64,000 bases of DNA from Streptomyces ardesiacus (GCF_003112575.1 NZ_BEWC01000014.1:52693-116692); one strand, 5' to 3'; shown: positions 1 through 10,057, counted from the first letter of the stretch. The notes: a model not told the origin generated them from the letters alone. Made by a program: numbers and translations.

Positions 1-3000
1 CGAGCAGCTCGGCGCGCCGCTTCAGCTCGGCGCTCAGGGACTGGGCGAACTCCCGCATGCGCACGGGGTCGTTGGCGGTGAGGTGGGTGGTGACGTGCGG
101 CACGTCCGTGCACACGCGCAGGCCCTCGCCGTGGGCGCCGCCCGAACTCACGCTGTCGCGGCCGTCCATGAGGACGACGCCGAGCCGGTCGGGGCGTTCG
201 GCCGAGGCGAGCGAGGCGACGAGCGCCCGCAGCAGCTCGGTGCGGCCGCTGCCGGGCGGGCCCTCGATCAGCAGGTGCGGTCCCTCGGCGGCCAGGTCGA
301 CCAGGACGGGGCCGCGCGGACCGGCGCCCAGCACCGCCTGCGCGCGGCCCCCGAGGGAGCCCGTGTCGTCGGCCGCGGCGGCCCAGCGGGCCATCAGGGA
401 GGCGGGGGTGGCGCGGGCCAGGCCCAGTTCGTCGAGGAGCCGGGCCGTCCGGGGGAGCGGTGCGGACACGCGCGCGTGCTGTTCTCCGCCGGTGGTGGCG
501 CCGTCCGTGCGCAGCGGGGCCAGGGCCCGCGCGAAGCGCTCGGCCCAGGGCAGGGAGACGGCGTCCAGCGTGCCGAGGATGCCGTGACCGACCGGGCCGG
601 CGGGCACGGGCGCCGTGCCCGCGTCCGGGCCCGCGCCGGTGCCCGTGCGGGCGACGCGCAGCAGCCGCAGGGTCGTCGCCACGTCGCCGCTGAGCAGCGC
701 GACGGCACCGCACTCCCGGAACACCGGCGACACCGCGCAGGCCGCCTCGTACGTCCGCGTCACGGGGGACGTGGGGGAGGCGGCGGCCGTCTCGGCGAGG
801 CAGACCACGTGGATCCCGGCCCGCGGCCCCTCCAGGGCCAGCCGCGCCACCGCCTCGCGCACGTCGGCACCGCCGGGGTCCCCGTCCACGACGACCACGG
901 TGTACGGGCCGGCGGAGCCGCCGGCCGGGCCGGTCCCGCCGTCGGAGCGGTCCCGGGCGGGGGGCTGCTGGCGGACGGCCCCCGCGGCCGCGGCCGTAGG
1001 CGGGTGGGCCGGGGTGTCCCCGTCCGTGTCCGCGAGGTGGTCGTCCAGGCGGCGCAGGAGCTCCTGGGCGCGGGCGGTGGCCTGTTCGCGGTCGTGGGCG
1101 AGCAGCAGGCGGCAGTCCTGGCCGTGTCCCGGGCGCACCTGCGGGAGCCAGCCGAGCCAGGACCACTCGGCGTTCCGCTCGGCGAGCGGACGGGAGCGGT
1201 CCGCGCTGATCAGGACGATCTCCAGGGTGTCGGGCGAGTGCAGCGCGGCGAGCTGGGCCAGCACCGAGCGGGCCAGCCCGGTGAGCCGCTCGCTCGGGCC
1301 CGCGAGCCCGAGCGCGCCGACCTCGCGCAGGCCGGCGGTGACCGGTACGGCGGGCAGCGGGGCGCCGCCGCCCGGCGCCGGCCGGTCGGCCGTGCCGAGC
1401 CGCACGGTGAGCGCCTCCGGGTGGCCCGGGCCGCGCTCCCACAGCCGCGGGCCCGGACCCAGCGCCGTCAGCAGCAGCGAGGCGGGGTCCGGCCAGGTCT
1501 CCGGGGCGCGCGAGGTGCCGGAGGGGGCCTCCGGGGCCGGTCCGGCCGCCTCGTCGTCGTATGCGTGGACGCCGGACGTGCCGTCCTCGGGAGCGCCCCC
1601 GCGCCCGCCGGCCAGCCGCCGCGCCCACGCGCCTATCCCGCCCCGCCTGCGCACCTCCTGCGGCACGTCGGTACCGCGCAGGGGGGTGCCCTTGCGTCCG
1701 GAGCGGGTCTCCGGTGCGGTGTCGGCGCTCCGTCCGGTGCGGGTGCCGGGGCCGGTGGGGGCGCCGGTGCTCCGTCCGCTGCCGGTGCGGTCGCCGGTGC
1801 TCCGTTCGGCACCGGAGGGGCCGTCGCCGGTCCCGGCGGCGCCGTACGCGTCCGGTGCCACGGGGCCGGTGCCGTACGCGTCCCCGCCGGGGGTGCCGGT
1901 GCGGGGTGCGGGGCCGCCCGGGCCGTACGCGGCCGGTGCGGACGTGCCGCTGCCGTGCCCGTCCCCGCCGGGTACGCCGGTGCCGGAGCTGCCCCGCCCG
2001 TACGCGTCCGGCGCGGAGGAACCGCTGCCGTACGCGCCGGCGTGGGGCGTGCCCCCGGCCGGTGCGCCCGCTCCCTGTCCGCCCCGCGGGGCGGCGCCCC
2101 GGCCGTGGCCGTCCCCGCCCGCGCGGGGACCGCCCGACGCGGACGATCCCGCGCCCCGGGCGCCGCCGTGGGTCTCGCCCCCGGCGGAGGACTGCCGGGG
2201 CAGGCCCGCCGTGGGGCCGGTGCCGTGGCTCTCGATGCGGGGGGCGCCGCCCTGGCCGGGGACCTGCGGCGGCTCGCCCGTGCCGTACGCCGACGTGCCG
2301 TACGCGTGGTGCGTCCGCGCGGACGCGCCGGCGCCGCCGGGGCGCGTGCCCCGGGCCGTGGCGTCCGGTGCGGAGCCCGACGGGGCCGCCGTCCGCGCGT
2401 GGTCGCCGGTGCCCCCGGGTGCCTCCGCGCCGTCGGCCGCGCGCGCGTGGGGCACCGCGCCGCCGTCTCCGCCGCCCGGGGCGGACGCCCGGAACCCGGA
2501 CAGCCGTACGTGCCCCTCCCCGTCCGGCGTCGTCGCCACCCGCACCTGTGCCGCCGGCGGCACCGGCACCAGCCGCAGGGCCGACTCGCCGATCCGCAGC
2601 AGCGCGCCCGGCGCGAAGCGGACCGGGCGGTCGCCCACGCGGGCGCCGTCCAGGGTGGTGCCGTTGGTGGAGCCCAGGTCGGCGACCGAGACGCGGCCGT
2701 CGGGACCCACGGTCACGGCGCAGTGCATGCGGGAGACGTCCGGGTCGTCGAGTGCGACGTCGGCGTCGGCGGAGCGGCCGAGCCGGATCTGGCCGCCGTG
2801 CAGGAGGTGGACGCCGCCCGCGTCGGGGCCCGCGACCACGTGCAGCTGGACGGGGACGTCCGCCGGCTCGGCGTGCGGGTCGGGCTCGCCCGGGGCGCCG
2901 AGGCAGAGCACGGCGCCGTCGACCAGCGGGGGCTCGCCCAGGGTGCTGCGCTGGGCGTCGAGGCGCTGCGCACCGGAGTACAGCACCACCTGGCCGGAGC

Positions 3001-3184
3001 CCGTGCCCTCGCCGGGGAGCGTGGCGGCCAGCGCGGAGGCGACCGCGGCCAGGGCCGTCCCGGCCGGCGCGGTGACGAGCACGTCGCACCGCGCGGCGCG
3101 AGCCCCCGCCGGGGCGCCGGAAGCTGCCGGGGCGGCCGGAGCACGCGGGCCCAGCGGGTCTACGACGGTCAGCCGGATCTGCAT
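1..3184 (-). CDS. FHA-domain FtsK/SpoIIIE-type ATPase (partial, C-terminus outside window)
   Basis: Start ATG at 3184; the frame stays open to the left edge, giving 1061 residues with the end missing. Residues about 108-205 form an FHA domain (IRLGRS near its start, then SRMHC and GSTNGTTLDG), which in known proteins binds phosphothreonine. A long Pro/Gly/Ala linker with irregular A-Y-G-(T/S)-G units follows. From about residue 660 the sequence resembles FtsK/SpoIIIE ATPases of the EccC/EssC kind (SEWSWLGWLPQ), with a later P-loop GPPGSGRTE near residues 975-983. A role as a membrane-associated translocation ATPase, perhaps type VII-like, is inferred. No WXG100 gene is visible in the window. 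It is divergent from pkaA/pkaB, whose kinases could make its FHA ligand. The ATPase class is fairly sure; the substrate is unknown. Confidence 0.8.
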   Translation of the reverse strand, partial: MQIRLTVVDPLGPRAPAAPAASGAPAGARAARCDVLVTAPAGTALAAVASALAATLPGEGTGSGQVVLYSGAQRLDAQRSTLGEPPLVDGAVLCLGAPGEPDPHAEPADVPVQLHVVAGPDAGGVHLLHGGQIRLGRSADADVALDDPDVSRMHCAVTVGPDGRVSVADLGSTNGTTLDGARVGDRPVRFAPGALLRIGESALRLVPVPPAAQVRVATTPDGEGHVRLSGFRASAPGGGDGGAVPHARAADGAEAPGGTGDHARTAAPSGSAPDATARGTRPGGAGASARTHHAYGTSAYGTGEPPQVPGQGGAPRIESHGTGPTAGLPRQSSAGGETHGGARGAGSSASGGPRAGGDGHGRGAAPRGGQGAGAPAGGTPHAGAYGSGSSAPDAYGRGSSGTGVPGGDGHGSGTSAPAAYGPGGPAPRTGTPGGDAYGTGPVAPDAYGAAGTGDGPSGAERSTGDRTGSGRSTGAPTGPGTRTGRSADTAPETRSGRKGTPLRGTDVPQEVRRRGGIGAWARRLAGGRGGAPEDGTSGVHAYDDEAAGPAPEAPSGTSRAPETWPDPASLLLTALGPGPRLWERGPGHPEALTVRLGTADRPAPGGGAPLPAVPVTAGLREVGALGLAGPSERLTGLARSVLAQLAALHSPDTLEIVLISADRSRPLAERNAEWSWLGWLPQVRPGHGQDCRLLLAHDREQATARAQELLRRLDDHLADTDGDTPAHPPTAAAAGAVRQQPPARDRSDGGTGPAGGSAGPYTVVVVDGDPGGADVREAVARLALEGPRAGIHVVCLAETAAASPTSPVTRTYEAACAVSPVFRECGAVALLSGDVATTLRLLRVARTGTGAGPDAGTAPVPAGPVGHGILGTLDAVSLPWAERFARALAPLRTDGATTGGEQHARVSAPLPRTARLLDELGLARATPASLMARWAAAADDTGSLGGRAQAVLGAGPRGPVLVDLAAEGPHLLIEGPPGSGRTELLRALVASLASAERPDRLGVVLMDGRDSVSSGGAHGEGLRVCTDVPHVTTHLTANDPVRMREFAQSLSAELKRRAELL

Positions 3185-3580
3185 CGCCGTCAGCGGTCCC
3201 TTCGCGCGGGCGCCCGCACGCCGGGACGGAAGCCGCCACCACGGTCCCCCACCGCGGACTTCCCCCACCGTCACACGAGCACGTCGGCCAGTACTGCACG
3301 CATCCTCGCACCTGCCGCTGACAACGCGCCCGCCGCCCGCCGCCAAATGATCTTGATTGGTCGGCTCTGCCCCCAAAAATGCCTGGCGGGTGCTTCGCGG
3401 ATGATCGAATGCCGTCCGCTTGAGATCGGTCACGTCCGGGCAGCGGCAACCCGGGGACCGGGTCGCGCGTCTTTCCTTCGAACGTGGTCCGTGAGCGGCA
3501 CTACAGTTGGGTCCGACTGGGACCGACCGGTTCTGCAACAGTGGGTCCGAACAGCCAGCAAGCAACTAGGAGCGCATGAC
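3185..3580. other. Divergent intergenic region between the FHA-FtsK gene and pkaA
   Basis: This 396-bp spacer holds the two divergent promoters by position. A -10-like TACAGT sits at 3502-3507 toward pkaA, but I see no convincing -35. The stretch near 3345-3400 is locally A/T-richer than its surroundings. An AGGAG ribosome-binding site at 3568-3572 decides the pkaA GTG start. I see no hairpin or RNA gene. Confidence 0.5.
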
Positions 3581-5206
3581 GTGCGGCCCGTCGGCAGCAA
3601 GTACCTCCTCGAGGAGCCCCTCGGCCGCGGCGCCACGGGCACCGTCTGGCGTGCCCGCCAGCGCGAGACCGCGGGCGCCGAGGCGGCCGTGGCCGGACAG
3701 CCCGGCGAGACCGTCGCGATCAAGGTGCTCAAGGAGGAGCTCGCGAGCGACGCCGACATCGTGATGCGCTTCCTGCGCGAACGGTCCGTCCTGCTCCGGC
3801 TCACCCACCCCAACATCGTCCGGGTCCGCGACCTGGTCGTCGAGGGCGAGCTGCTGGCCCTCGTCATGGACCTCGTCGACGGTCCCGACCTCCACCGCTA
3901 CCTGCGCGAAAACGGGCCGCTCACCCCGGTTGCCGCGGCCCTGCTCACCGCGCAGATCGCCGACGCGCTGGCCGCGAGCCACGCCGACGGCGTCGTCCAC
4001 CGCGACCTGAAGCCGGCCAACGTCCTGCTGAAGCAGACCGGCGACGAGATGCACCCGATGCTCACCGACTTCGGCATCGCCCGCCTCGCCGACTCGCCCG
4101 GCCTCACCCGGACCCACGAGTTCGTCGGCACGCCCGCCTACGTCGCGCCGGAGTCCGCCGAGGGCCGCCCGCAGACCTCCGCCGTCGACGTCTACGGCGC
4201 CGGGATCCTGCTGTACGAGCTGGTCACCGGCCGTCCTCCGTTCGGCGGCGGCTCCGCCCTCGAAGTGCTGCACCAGCACCTGAGCGCCGAACCGCGCCGC
4301 CCCTCCACCGTCCCCGACCCGCTGTGGACGGTCATCGAGCGCTGCCTGCGCAAGAACCCCGACGAGCGCCCCAGCGCCGAGAACCTCGCCCGCGGCCTGC
4401 GCGTCGTCGCCGAGGGCATCGGCGTGCACGCGAGCAGCGCGCAGATCGGCGCCGCCGAGAACGTCGGCGCGCTCCTCGCCCCCGACCCCACCCCGGCGCA
4501 GGTCCCCGGCACCCCCGACGGCGCCTACGACCCGAACGGCGCCACCAGCGTCCTGCCGCACACCGGGGGACCGGCGGGCGCCGCCGACCCCACCGCCGTG
4601 CTCCCGAGCACCGGGGCGGCCGACCCGACCGCCGTCATGCCGCCCGTGCCGCCGGGGCAGCCGGGCGCCCCGGGGCAGGGCGGGCCCGAGGACCCGCACC
4701 CCTGGCAGAACCAGCTGCGCGCCGCCCGCGACCGCAACGAGCAGACGCAGGTCCAGTACCTCGACCCCGGCCAGGACCCCCTGCGCCGCCGCCCCCAGCG
4801 GCAGGTCGCCCGCCCGCCCCAGCAGCCGCGCCAGGCCCCCCAGGGCCCGCCGCCGCAGCAGCCCGGCTACGGCTACCCGCAGCAGCAGCAACCGCAGCGC
4901 TACGCCACCCCGCAACCCCAGCCGCCGCAGCGGTACGCCCCGCCGCCCGCGCCCGAGCCGCAGCAGCCCCGGCGGGAGCCCAGGCCGCCCCGGCAGCGCA
5001 GCGCCAACCCCATGCGCATCCCGGGCCTGGGCTGCCTCAAGGGATGTCTGTTCACGATCGTCATCCTGTTCGTGGCCGGCTGGCTGATCTGGGAGCTGAG
5101 CCCGCTGCAGGACTGGATCGGCACGGGCAGGGGCTACTGGGACCAGCTCAGCGACTGGTTCACCACCGTGACCGGCTGGATCGGGGACCTCGGCGGCAGC
5201 GGCTGA
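3581..5206 (+). CDS. pkaA: Eukaryotic-type Ser/Thr protein kinase PkaA
   Basis: GTG start with AGGAG 8 nt upstream; 541 residues. The kinase domain spans about residues 8-275: glycine loop GRGATGTV, catalytic Lys48 in VAIK, HRDLKPAN (140-147) and DFG (163-165), so it should be active. A 13-residue Ala/Gly-rich insert lies just before the VAIK strand. The C-terminal half is a Pro/Gln-rich linker followed by one membrane segment near residues 487-505 and a short tail ending in Gly/Ser. Length and tandem arrangement fit pkaA/pkaB described in S. coelicolor. The kinase faces the cytoplasm if the single helix is the only membrane anchor. It is followed 123 bp later by pkaB. Targets are unknown; the divergent FHA ATPase is an attractive candidate by inference. 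Confidence 0.92.
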   Translation: MRPVGSKYLLEEPLGRGATGTVWRARQRETAGAEAAVAGQPGETVAIKVLKEELASDADIVMRFLRERSVLLRLTHPNIVRVRDLVVEGELLALVMDLVDGPDLHRYLRENGPLTPVAAALLTAQIADALAASHADGVVHRDLKPANVLLKQTGDEMHPMLTDFGIARLADSPGLTRTHEFVGTPAYVAPESAEGRPQTSAVDVYGAGILLYELVTGRPPFGGGSALEVLHQHLSAEPRRPSTVPDPLWTVIERCLRKNPDERPSAENLARGLRVVAEGIGVHASSAQIGAAENVGALLAPDPTPAQVPGTPDGAYDPNGATSVLPHTGGPAGAADPTAVLPSTGAADPTAVMPPVPPGQPGAPGQGGPEDPHPWQNQLRAARDRNEQTQVQYLDPGQDPLRRRPQRQVARPPQQPRQAPQGPPPQQPGYGYPQQQQPQRYATPQPQPPQRYAPPPAPEPQQPRREPRPPRQRSANPMRIPGLGCLKGCLFTIVILFVAGWLIWELSPLQDWIGTGRGYWDQLSDWFTTVTGWIGDLGGSG

Positions 5207-5329
5207 GCCGGCCGGAACACCCGAGTCCGGAGACTTGTCGACATCCGGAGGGTGATTTCCGCCTCCGCCGTGAAGGCCGGCTCCCGGGACGCGTACTTTT
5301 AGGCGCAACACGCGTCGGTAGGAGCAGTC

Positions 5330-6574
5330 TTGGCACGGAAGATCGGCAGCCGGTACACCGCCCACCAGATCCTCGGGCGGGGCAGCGCCGGCACGGTGTG
5401 GCTGGGTGAGGGTCCCGAAGGGCCCGTCGCGATCAAGCTGCTGCGCGAGGACCTGGCGTCCGACCAGGAGCTCGTCTCCCGCTTCGTGCAGGAGCGCACC
5501 GCCCTGCTCGGCCTGGAGCACCCGCACGTCGTCTCGGTGCGCGACCTGGTCGTCGACGGCAACGACCTCGCGCTGGTCATGGACCTGGTCCGCGGCACCG
5601 ACCTGCGCACCCGCCTCGACCGGGAGCGGCGCCTGGCGCCCGAGGCCGCGGTGGCCGTCGTCGCCGACGTCGCCGACGGACTGGCCGCCGCGCACGCCGC
5701 CGGGGTCGTGCACCGCGACGTCAAGCCCGAGAACGTGCTGCTCGACATGCAGGGCCCGCTCGGCCCCGGCGGCTCGCACCCGGCGCTGCTGACGGACTTC
5801 GGGGTGGCCAAGCTCATCGACACCCCGCGCCGCACGCGCGCCACGAAGATCATCGGCACGCCCGACTACCTGGCCCCCGAGATCGTCGAGGGCCTGCCCC
5901 CGCGCGCGGCGGTCGATATCTACGCGCTGGCCACGGTGCTCTACGAGCTGCTCGCCGGCTTCACGCCGTTCGGCGGCGGCCACCCCGGCGCCGTGCTGCG
6001 CCGCCACGTGACCGAGACCGTCGTGCCGCTTCCCGGCATCCCGGACGAGCTGTGGCAGCTCCTCGTCCAGTGCCTCGCCAAGGCCCCGGCCTCCCGGCTG
6101 CGCGCCTCCGAGCTGAGCGCCCGGCTGCGCGAGCTGCTGCCGATGCTCGCCGGAATGGCCCCGCTGGACGTGGACGAGCCCGACGCCGGGCACGAGGAGG
6201 ACGCCCCCGAGGAGGCCCCGGCTTCGTCCGAGCCCTCCGGCGAGCCCGTACGGCGCCGGGGCGCGGTGCCGCTGGTGCCGGGCGCCAAGCCCGCCGACTC
6301 CAACCGCGACACCCACACGTCGATGCGCGTGCCCGCCCCCGACGAGCTGGCCGGCGGCGCCCGCGGCACCGCTCGCGCCCCGCGCGCGGCGGGTGCTCCG
6401 CGCCCCGGCTCGGCCCGCAACCGCGCCACCGCCCGGCGCCGCCGGATCGCGGTGGGCGCGGGCGCGGTGGCCCTGGTGGCGGCGATCGGCGTCGGCTCGT
6501 GGCTGGCCACGGGCGGTGACGAGGACGGCACGGCACCCGACGACACGCGGAACTCGGCACCGGCCGCTCCCTGA
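5330..6574 (+). CDS. pkaB: Eukaryotic-type Ser/Thr protein kinase PkaB
   Basis: TTG start chosen because AGGAG ends 5 nt upstream and the kinase fold begins at once; 414 residues. Motifs: GRGSAGTV loop, Lys36 in VAIK, HRDVKPEN (128-135), DFG (156-158) and GTPDYLAPE in the activation segment. An acidic and basic linker follows the domain, then a membrane helix near residues 377-397 and a short hydrophilic end. The size matches the pkaB kinase paired with pkaA in S. coelicolor. No PASTA or other extracellular sensor domain is present, so the signal sensed is not obvious. It probably shares the kinase locus with pkaA, although the 123-bp gap leaves room for its own promoter. Confidence 0.92.
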   Translation: MARKIGSRYTAHQILGRGSAGTVWLGEGPEGPVAIKLLREDLASDQELVSRFVQERTALLGLEHPHVVSVRDLVVDGNDLALVMDLVRGTDLRTRLDRERRLAPEAAVAVVADVADGLAAAHAAGVVHRDVKPENVLLDMQGPLGPGGSHPALLTDFGVAKLIDTPRRTRATKIIGTPDYLAPEIVEGLPPRAAVDIYALATVLYELLAGFTPFGGGHPGAVLRRHVTETVVPLPGIPDELWQLLVQCLAKAPASRLRASELSARLRELLPMLAGMAPLDVDEPDAGHEEDAPEEAPASSEPSGEPVRRRGAVPLVPGAKPADSNRDTHTSMRVPAPDELAGGARGTARAPRAAGAPRPGSARNRATARRRRIAVGAGAVALVAAIGVGSWLATGGDEDGTAPDDTRNSAPAAP

Positions 6575-6642
6575 GGGCCGCCCCTGCCGCCGGGTCCCGC
6601 GCCCCGCACCCCCGCCGGGCGTGGACCGCCGGCCGGAGCCGT

Positions 6643-6648
6643 TACGCT
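6643..6648 (+). promoter_or_regulatory. Probable -10 box (TACGCT) giving a leaderless prfB transcript
   Basis: TACGCT ends 6 nt before the GTG start of prfB and no Shine-Dalgarno sequence is present, so transcription would begin at the start codon. The -35 region is weak (TGGACC at 6622-6627, 15-bp spacing). Confidence 0.5.
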
Positions 6649-6654
6649 GGATGC

Positions 6655-7761
<1,107 letters not shown>

Positions 7762-7791
7762 AGCGAAGCGGAAGCACCGCTTTGTCGACAA

Positions 7792-7826
7792 GGCAACTGC
7801 CGCCTCCCGGGCGGCAGTTGCCTTTT
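7792..7826 (+). terminator. Intrinsic terminator of prfB
   Basis: Perfect 13-bp stem (7792-7804 with 7810-7822), 5-nt loop, then TTTT. This is the most classical rho-independent terminator in the window. Confidence 0.9.
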
Positions 7827-8085
7827 GTCTGCCCGCTGTTCGCCGGTGATGTCTGGGTTTTGCATCACACTCACACCCATTGTGTCCGGCATACGTCCCG
7901 TACCTGGACATCGCGTACGCAATGACCTTGACGATGCTTTGAACATTCGGAATGGTGAGGCTCGGCATGCGTATTTCTGGGGCGCATGTGAACCGGGGGG
8001 CTTGAGCACATGCAGCCGCCCCCCGTCGATCACGGCCCCCGAGTGCGGCCTCACCGACTAATCGGCTACTGGGGGTAGCAACTAC
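7827..8085 (+). promoter_or_regulatory. Upstream region of the LAXTG-repeat protein with a candidate promoter
   Basis: TTGACG at 7928-7933 and AATGGT at 7951-7956 are 17 bp apart and could be a housekeeping-type promoter with a leader of about 120 nt. A GGGGG purine run lies about 8 nt before the ATG. A 78-codon ORF in this stretch has no family features and is taken as chance. Confidence 0.35.
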
Positions 8086-8826
8086 ATGACGAAGAAGACG
8101 CGCATCCGTGTCGCGCGCATCGCGGCCGGCGCCGTGATCGCGGCCGGCGCCTCGCTGACCGCGGCGGGTGCCGCCTCGGCGCTCGAGATCGGCGTCAGCG
8201 CGAACTCCAGCGAGAGCGGCCTCGGCCTCGGCCTGAGCGTCCAGGGCGACGACGACGATCCCGACCCGTGCGACATCGGCACCGGTCCGGAGTGCGAGAC
8301 GCCGGACCCGACGGACCCGACCGATCCGACGGACCCCACGGACCCGACCGATCCGACGGACCCGACGGACCCCACGGACCCGACCGATCCGACGGACCCC
8401 ACGGACCCCACGGACCCGACCGATCCGACGGACCCCACGGACCCGACGGACCCCACGGACCCGACGAGCCCGACCGACCCGGGCACCACCGACCCCACGA
8501 GCCCGAGCAACCCGGGTAACGGGAACGGCCACGGCAACGGCAACGGCCACGGCAACGGCGCCGGTGGCAACGACAACACCTCCCCCGACGGCGGTGGCAA
8601 CGACAACGTCGCCCAGAACCAGGGTTCCTCCGCCCTGACGGACACCGGCGAGGAGGCCCCGGCCTCCTCCGACGCCGCCGCCCAGGGCAACGGCAAGGAG
8701 CTCGCCGAGACCGGCGCCGCGGAGACCACGTTCCTGCTGGTCGGCGCCGCGACGATGATCGCCGGCGGCATCGGCTTCCGCTTCCTGCCGCGCCTGATGA
8801 ACGGCCGCGGCGGGGCTGCTGCCTGA
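8086..8826 (+). CDS. Secreted Asp-Pro-Thr repeat protein with LAXTG sortase signal
   Basis: 246 residues. An N-terminal signal peptide (residues 1-33, basic start then an Ala-rich core ending ASA-LE) is followed by an acidic stretch, 18 consecutive Asp-Pro-Thr units (74-127), a Gly/Asn/His-rich segment, and a C-terminal sorting signal: LAETG at 206-210, a hydrophobic helix, then a basic tail (RFLPRLMNGR). LAXTG is the signal used by class E sortases in Streptomyces, so the protein is probably linked to the cell wall. The repeat section looks like an extended stalk, yet no folded domain is present for it to display. No sortase gene lies nearby. Its role is unknown; surface spacer or matrix protein is an inference. 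Confidence 0.85.
   Translation: MTKKTRIRVARIAAGAVIAAGASLTAAGAASALEIGVSANSSESGLGLGLSVQGDDDDPDPCDIGTGPECETPDPTDPTDPTDPTDPTDPTDPTDPTDPTDPTDPTDPTDPTDPTDPTDPTDPTDPTSPTDPGTTDPTSPSNPGNGNGHGNGNGHGNGAGGNDNTSPDGGGNDNVAQNQGSSALTDTGEEAPASSDAAAQGNGKELAETGAAETTFLLVGAATMIAGGIGFRFLPRLMNGRGGAAA
8305..8466 (+). repeat. 18 tandem 9-bp units encoding Asp-Pro-Thr
   Basis: Units are GAC/GAT-CCG/CCC-ACG/ACC. Synonymous codons vary in short recurring blocks, which suggests growth by duplication of multi-unit segments. The tract is a likely site of length variation between strains. Confidence 0.9.
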
Positions 8827-8860
8827 CGGTAGCCGCCCGCGTACGCACCGCGCACGCAGG

Positions 8861-8897
8861 GGAAGGGGCCCGGAGCTTCACCGCCCGGGCCCCTTCC
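8861..8897 (+). terminator. Hairpin terminator after the LAXTG-repeat protein
   Basis: Perfect 13-bp GC-rich stem (8861-8873 with 8885-8897) without a T-run, typical of Streptomyces; it may also serve the convergent gene ending at 8959. Confidence 0.75.
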
Positions 8898-8958
8898 GTG
8901 CTCTGCGGGTCCGTGTCGTGCCCGGGCCCTTGGGGCCCCGGGGGCCGCTCCAGGGGCG

Positions 8959-9153
8959 TCAGACGGTCTGCTGGGCCAGCAGCGCCACGGCGGCGACCAG
9001 CACCGCCAGCAGCGCGATCAGCGCCATCGGGTTCAGTCCCGAGAAGGGATTGCTCTCCTGCTGCAGCCGCTCGCGGTTGGCCCGGCACACCGGGCACCGG
9101 CCCTCGCTCACGGGCGCCGCGCAGTTCGCGCACACCAACCGGTCGTACGTCAT
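8959..9153 (-). CDS. Small zinc-ribbon membrane protein
   Basis: 64 residues from an ATG with AGGAGG 8 nt upstream; a longer in-frame extension is not supported by a ribosome-binding site. The N-terminus carries two Cys pairs (CANC and CPVC) spaced as a zinc ribbon, followed by a basic patch and a single C-terminal membrane helix (LIALLAVLVAAVALLA). This predicts a tail-anchored cytoplasmic zinc-binding protein. No specific function is recognised. It is convergent with the LAXTG-repeat gene and divergent from ftsE. Confidence 0.75.
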   Translation of the reverse strand: MTYDRLVCANCAAPVSEGRCPVCRANRERLQQESNPFSGLNPMALIALLAVLVAAVALLAQQTV

Positions 9154-9367
9154 GCGCTCGCCCTCCTTGCCACCGGCTCTGTCTGTGACAACGCCCGCGA
9201 CGGTACGAACGTTCCCCTTCCACTGTGCCAGGTTCCGCGGGGCCCTGCGCGCCCTGGCGTGGGGACAAAACGCGCAACTGATACGCAACCCCGACCGGTG
9301 ACTGCGGTCGGCTCCCCGGTTCGCGTATGGTCACGCACATCTACCCCCGGCGACCCGTGGTGCATCC

Positions 9368-10057
9368 GTGATCCGATTCGACAACGTCTCCAAGGTCTAC
9401 CCCAAACAGAGCCACCCAGCCCTCAGGGATGTCTCCCTGGAGGTCGAGAAGGGCGAATTCGTCTTCCTCGTGGGATCCTCCGGCTCGGGAAAGTCCACCT
9501 TCCTGCGGCTGATCCTCCGCGAGGAGCGGTGCAGCCACGGACAGGTGCACGTGCTGGGCAAGGACCTCTCCCGTCTGTCCAACTGGAAGGTGCCGCAGAT
9601 GCGGCGCCAGTTGGGGACGGTCTTCCAGGACTTCCGCCTGCTGCCGAACAAGACGGTCGGCGAGAACGTCGCCTTCGCCCAGGAGGTCATCGGCAAGTCC
9701 CGCGGCGAGATCCGCAAGTCCGTGCCGCAGGTGCTCGACCTCGTCGGACTCGGCGGCAAGGAGGACCGCAGGCCCGGCGAGCTGTCCGGCGGTGAGCAGC
9801 AGCGCGTCGCCATCGCCCGCGCCTTCGTCAACCGGCCCAAGCTGCTGATCGCGGACGAGCCCACGGGCAACCTGGACCCGCAGACCTCCGTCGGCATCAT
9901 GAAGCTGCTCGACCGGATCAACCGGACGGGCACCACCGTGGTGATGGCCACGCACGACCAGAACATCGTGGACCAGATGCGCAAGCGCGTCATCGAGCTG
10001 GAGAAGGGCCGCCTCGTCCGGGACCAGGCACGCGGTGTCTACGGCTACCAGCACTGA
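9368..10057 (+). CDS. ftsE: Cell division ATP-binding protein FtsE
   Basis: 229 residues from GTG. ABC ATPase motifs: Walker A GSSGSGKST (36-44), signature LSGGEQQ (139-145), Walker B LLIADEP (159-165), and an H-loop in MATHD. FtsE pairs with FtsX in the membrane and, in other bacteria, drives conformational changes that activate peptidoglycan hydrolases during division; in Streptomyces this would be hyphal growth and septation. ftsX follows after 31 bp and is probably cotranscribed. No strong Shine-Dalgarno is visible; the start is chosen from the conserved MIRFDNVSK opening. Confidence 0.97.
   Translation: MIRFDNVSKVYPKQSHPALRDVSLEVEKGEFVFLVGSSGSGKSTFLRLILREERCSHGQVHVLGKDLSRLSNWKVPQMRRQLGTVFQDFRLLPNKTVGENVAFAQEVIGKSRGEIRKSVPQVLDLVGLGGKEDRRPGELSGGEQQRVAIARAFVNRPKLLIADEPTGNLDPQTSVGIMKLLDRINRTGTTVVMATHDQNIVDQMRKRVIELEKGRLVRDQARGVYGYQH

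Noticed and set aside
3566..6316. A 916-codon open frame antisense to pkaA/pkaB
   Set aside because: The sense frame has complete kinase motifs; the antisense frame has none.
8299..8470. CRISPR-like array
   Set aside because: The repeated DNA is a 9-bp coding unit without spacers and lies in frame in a signal-peptide protein.
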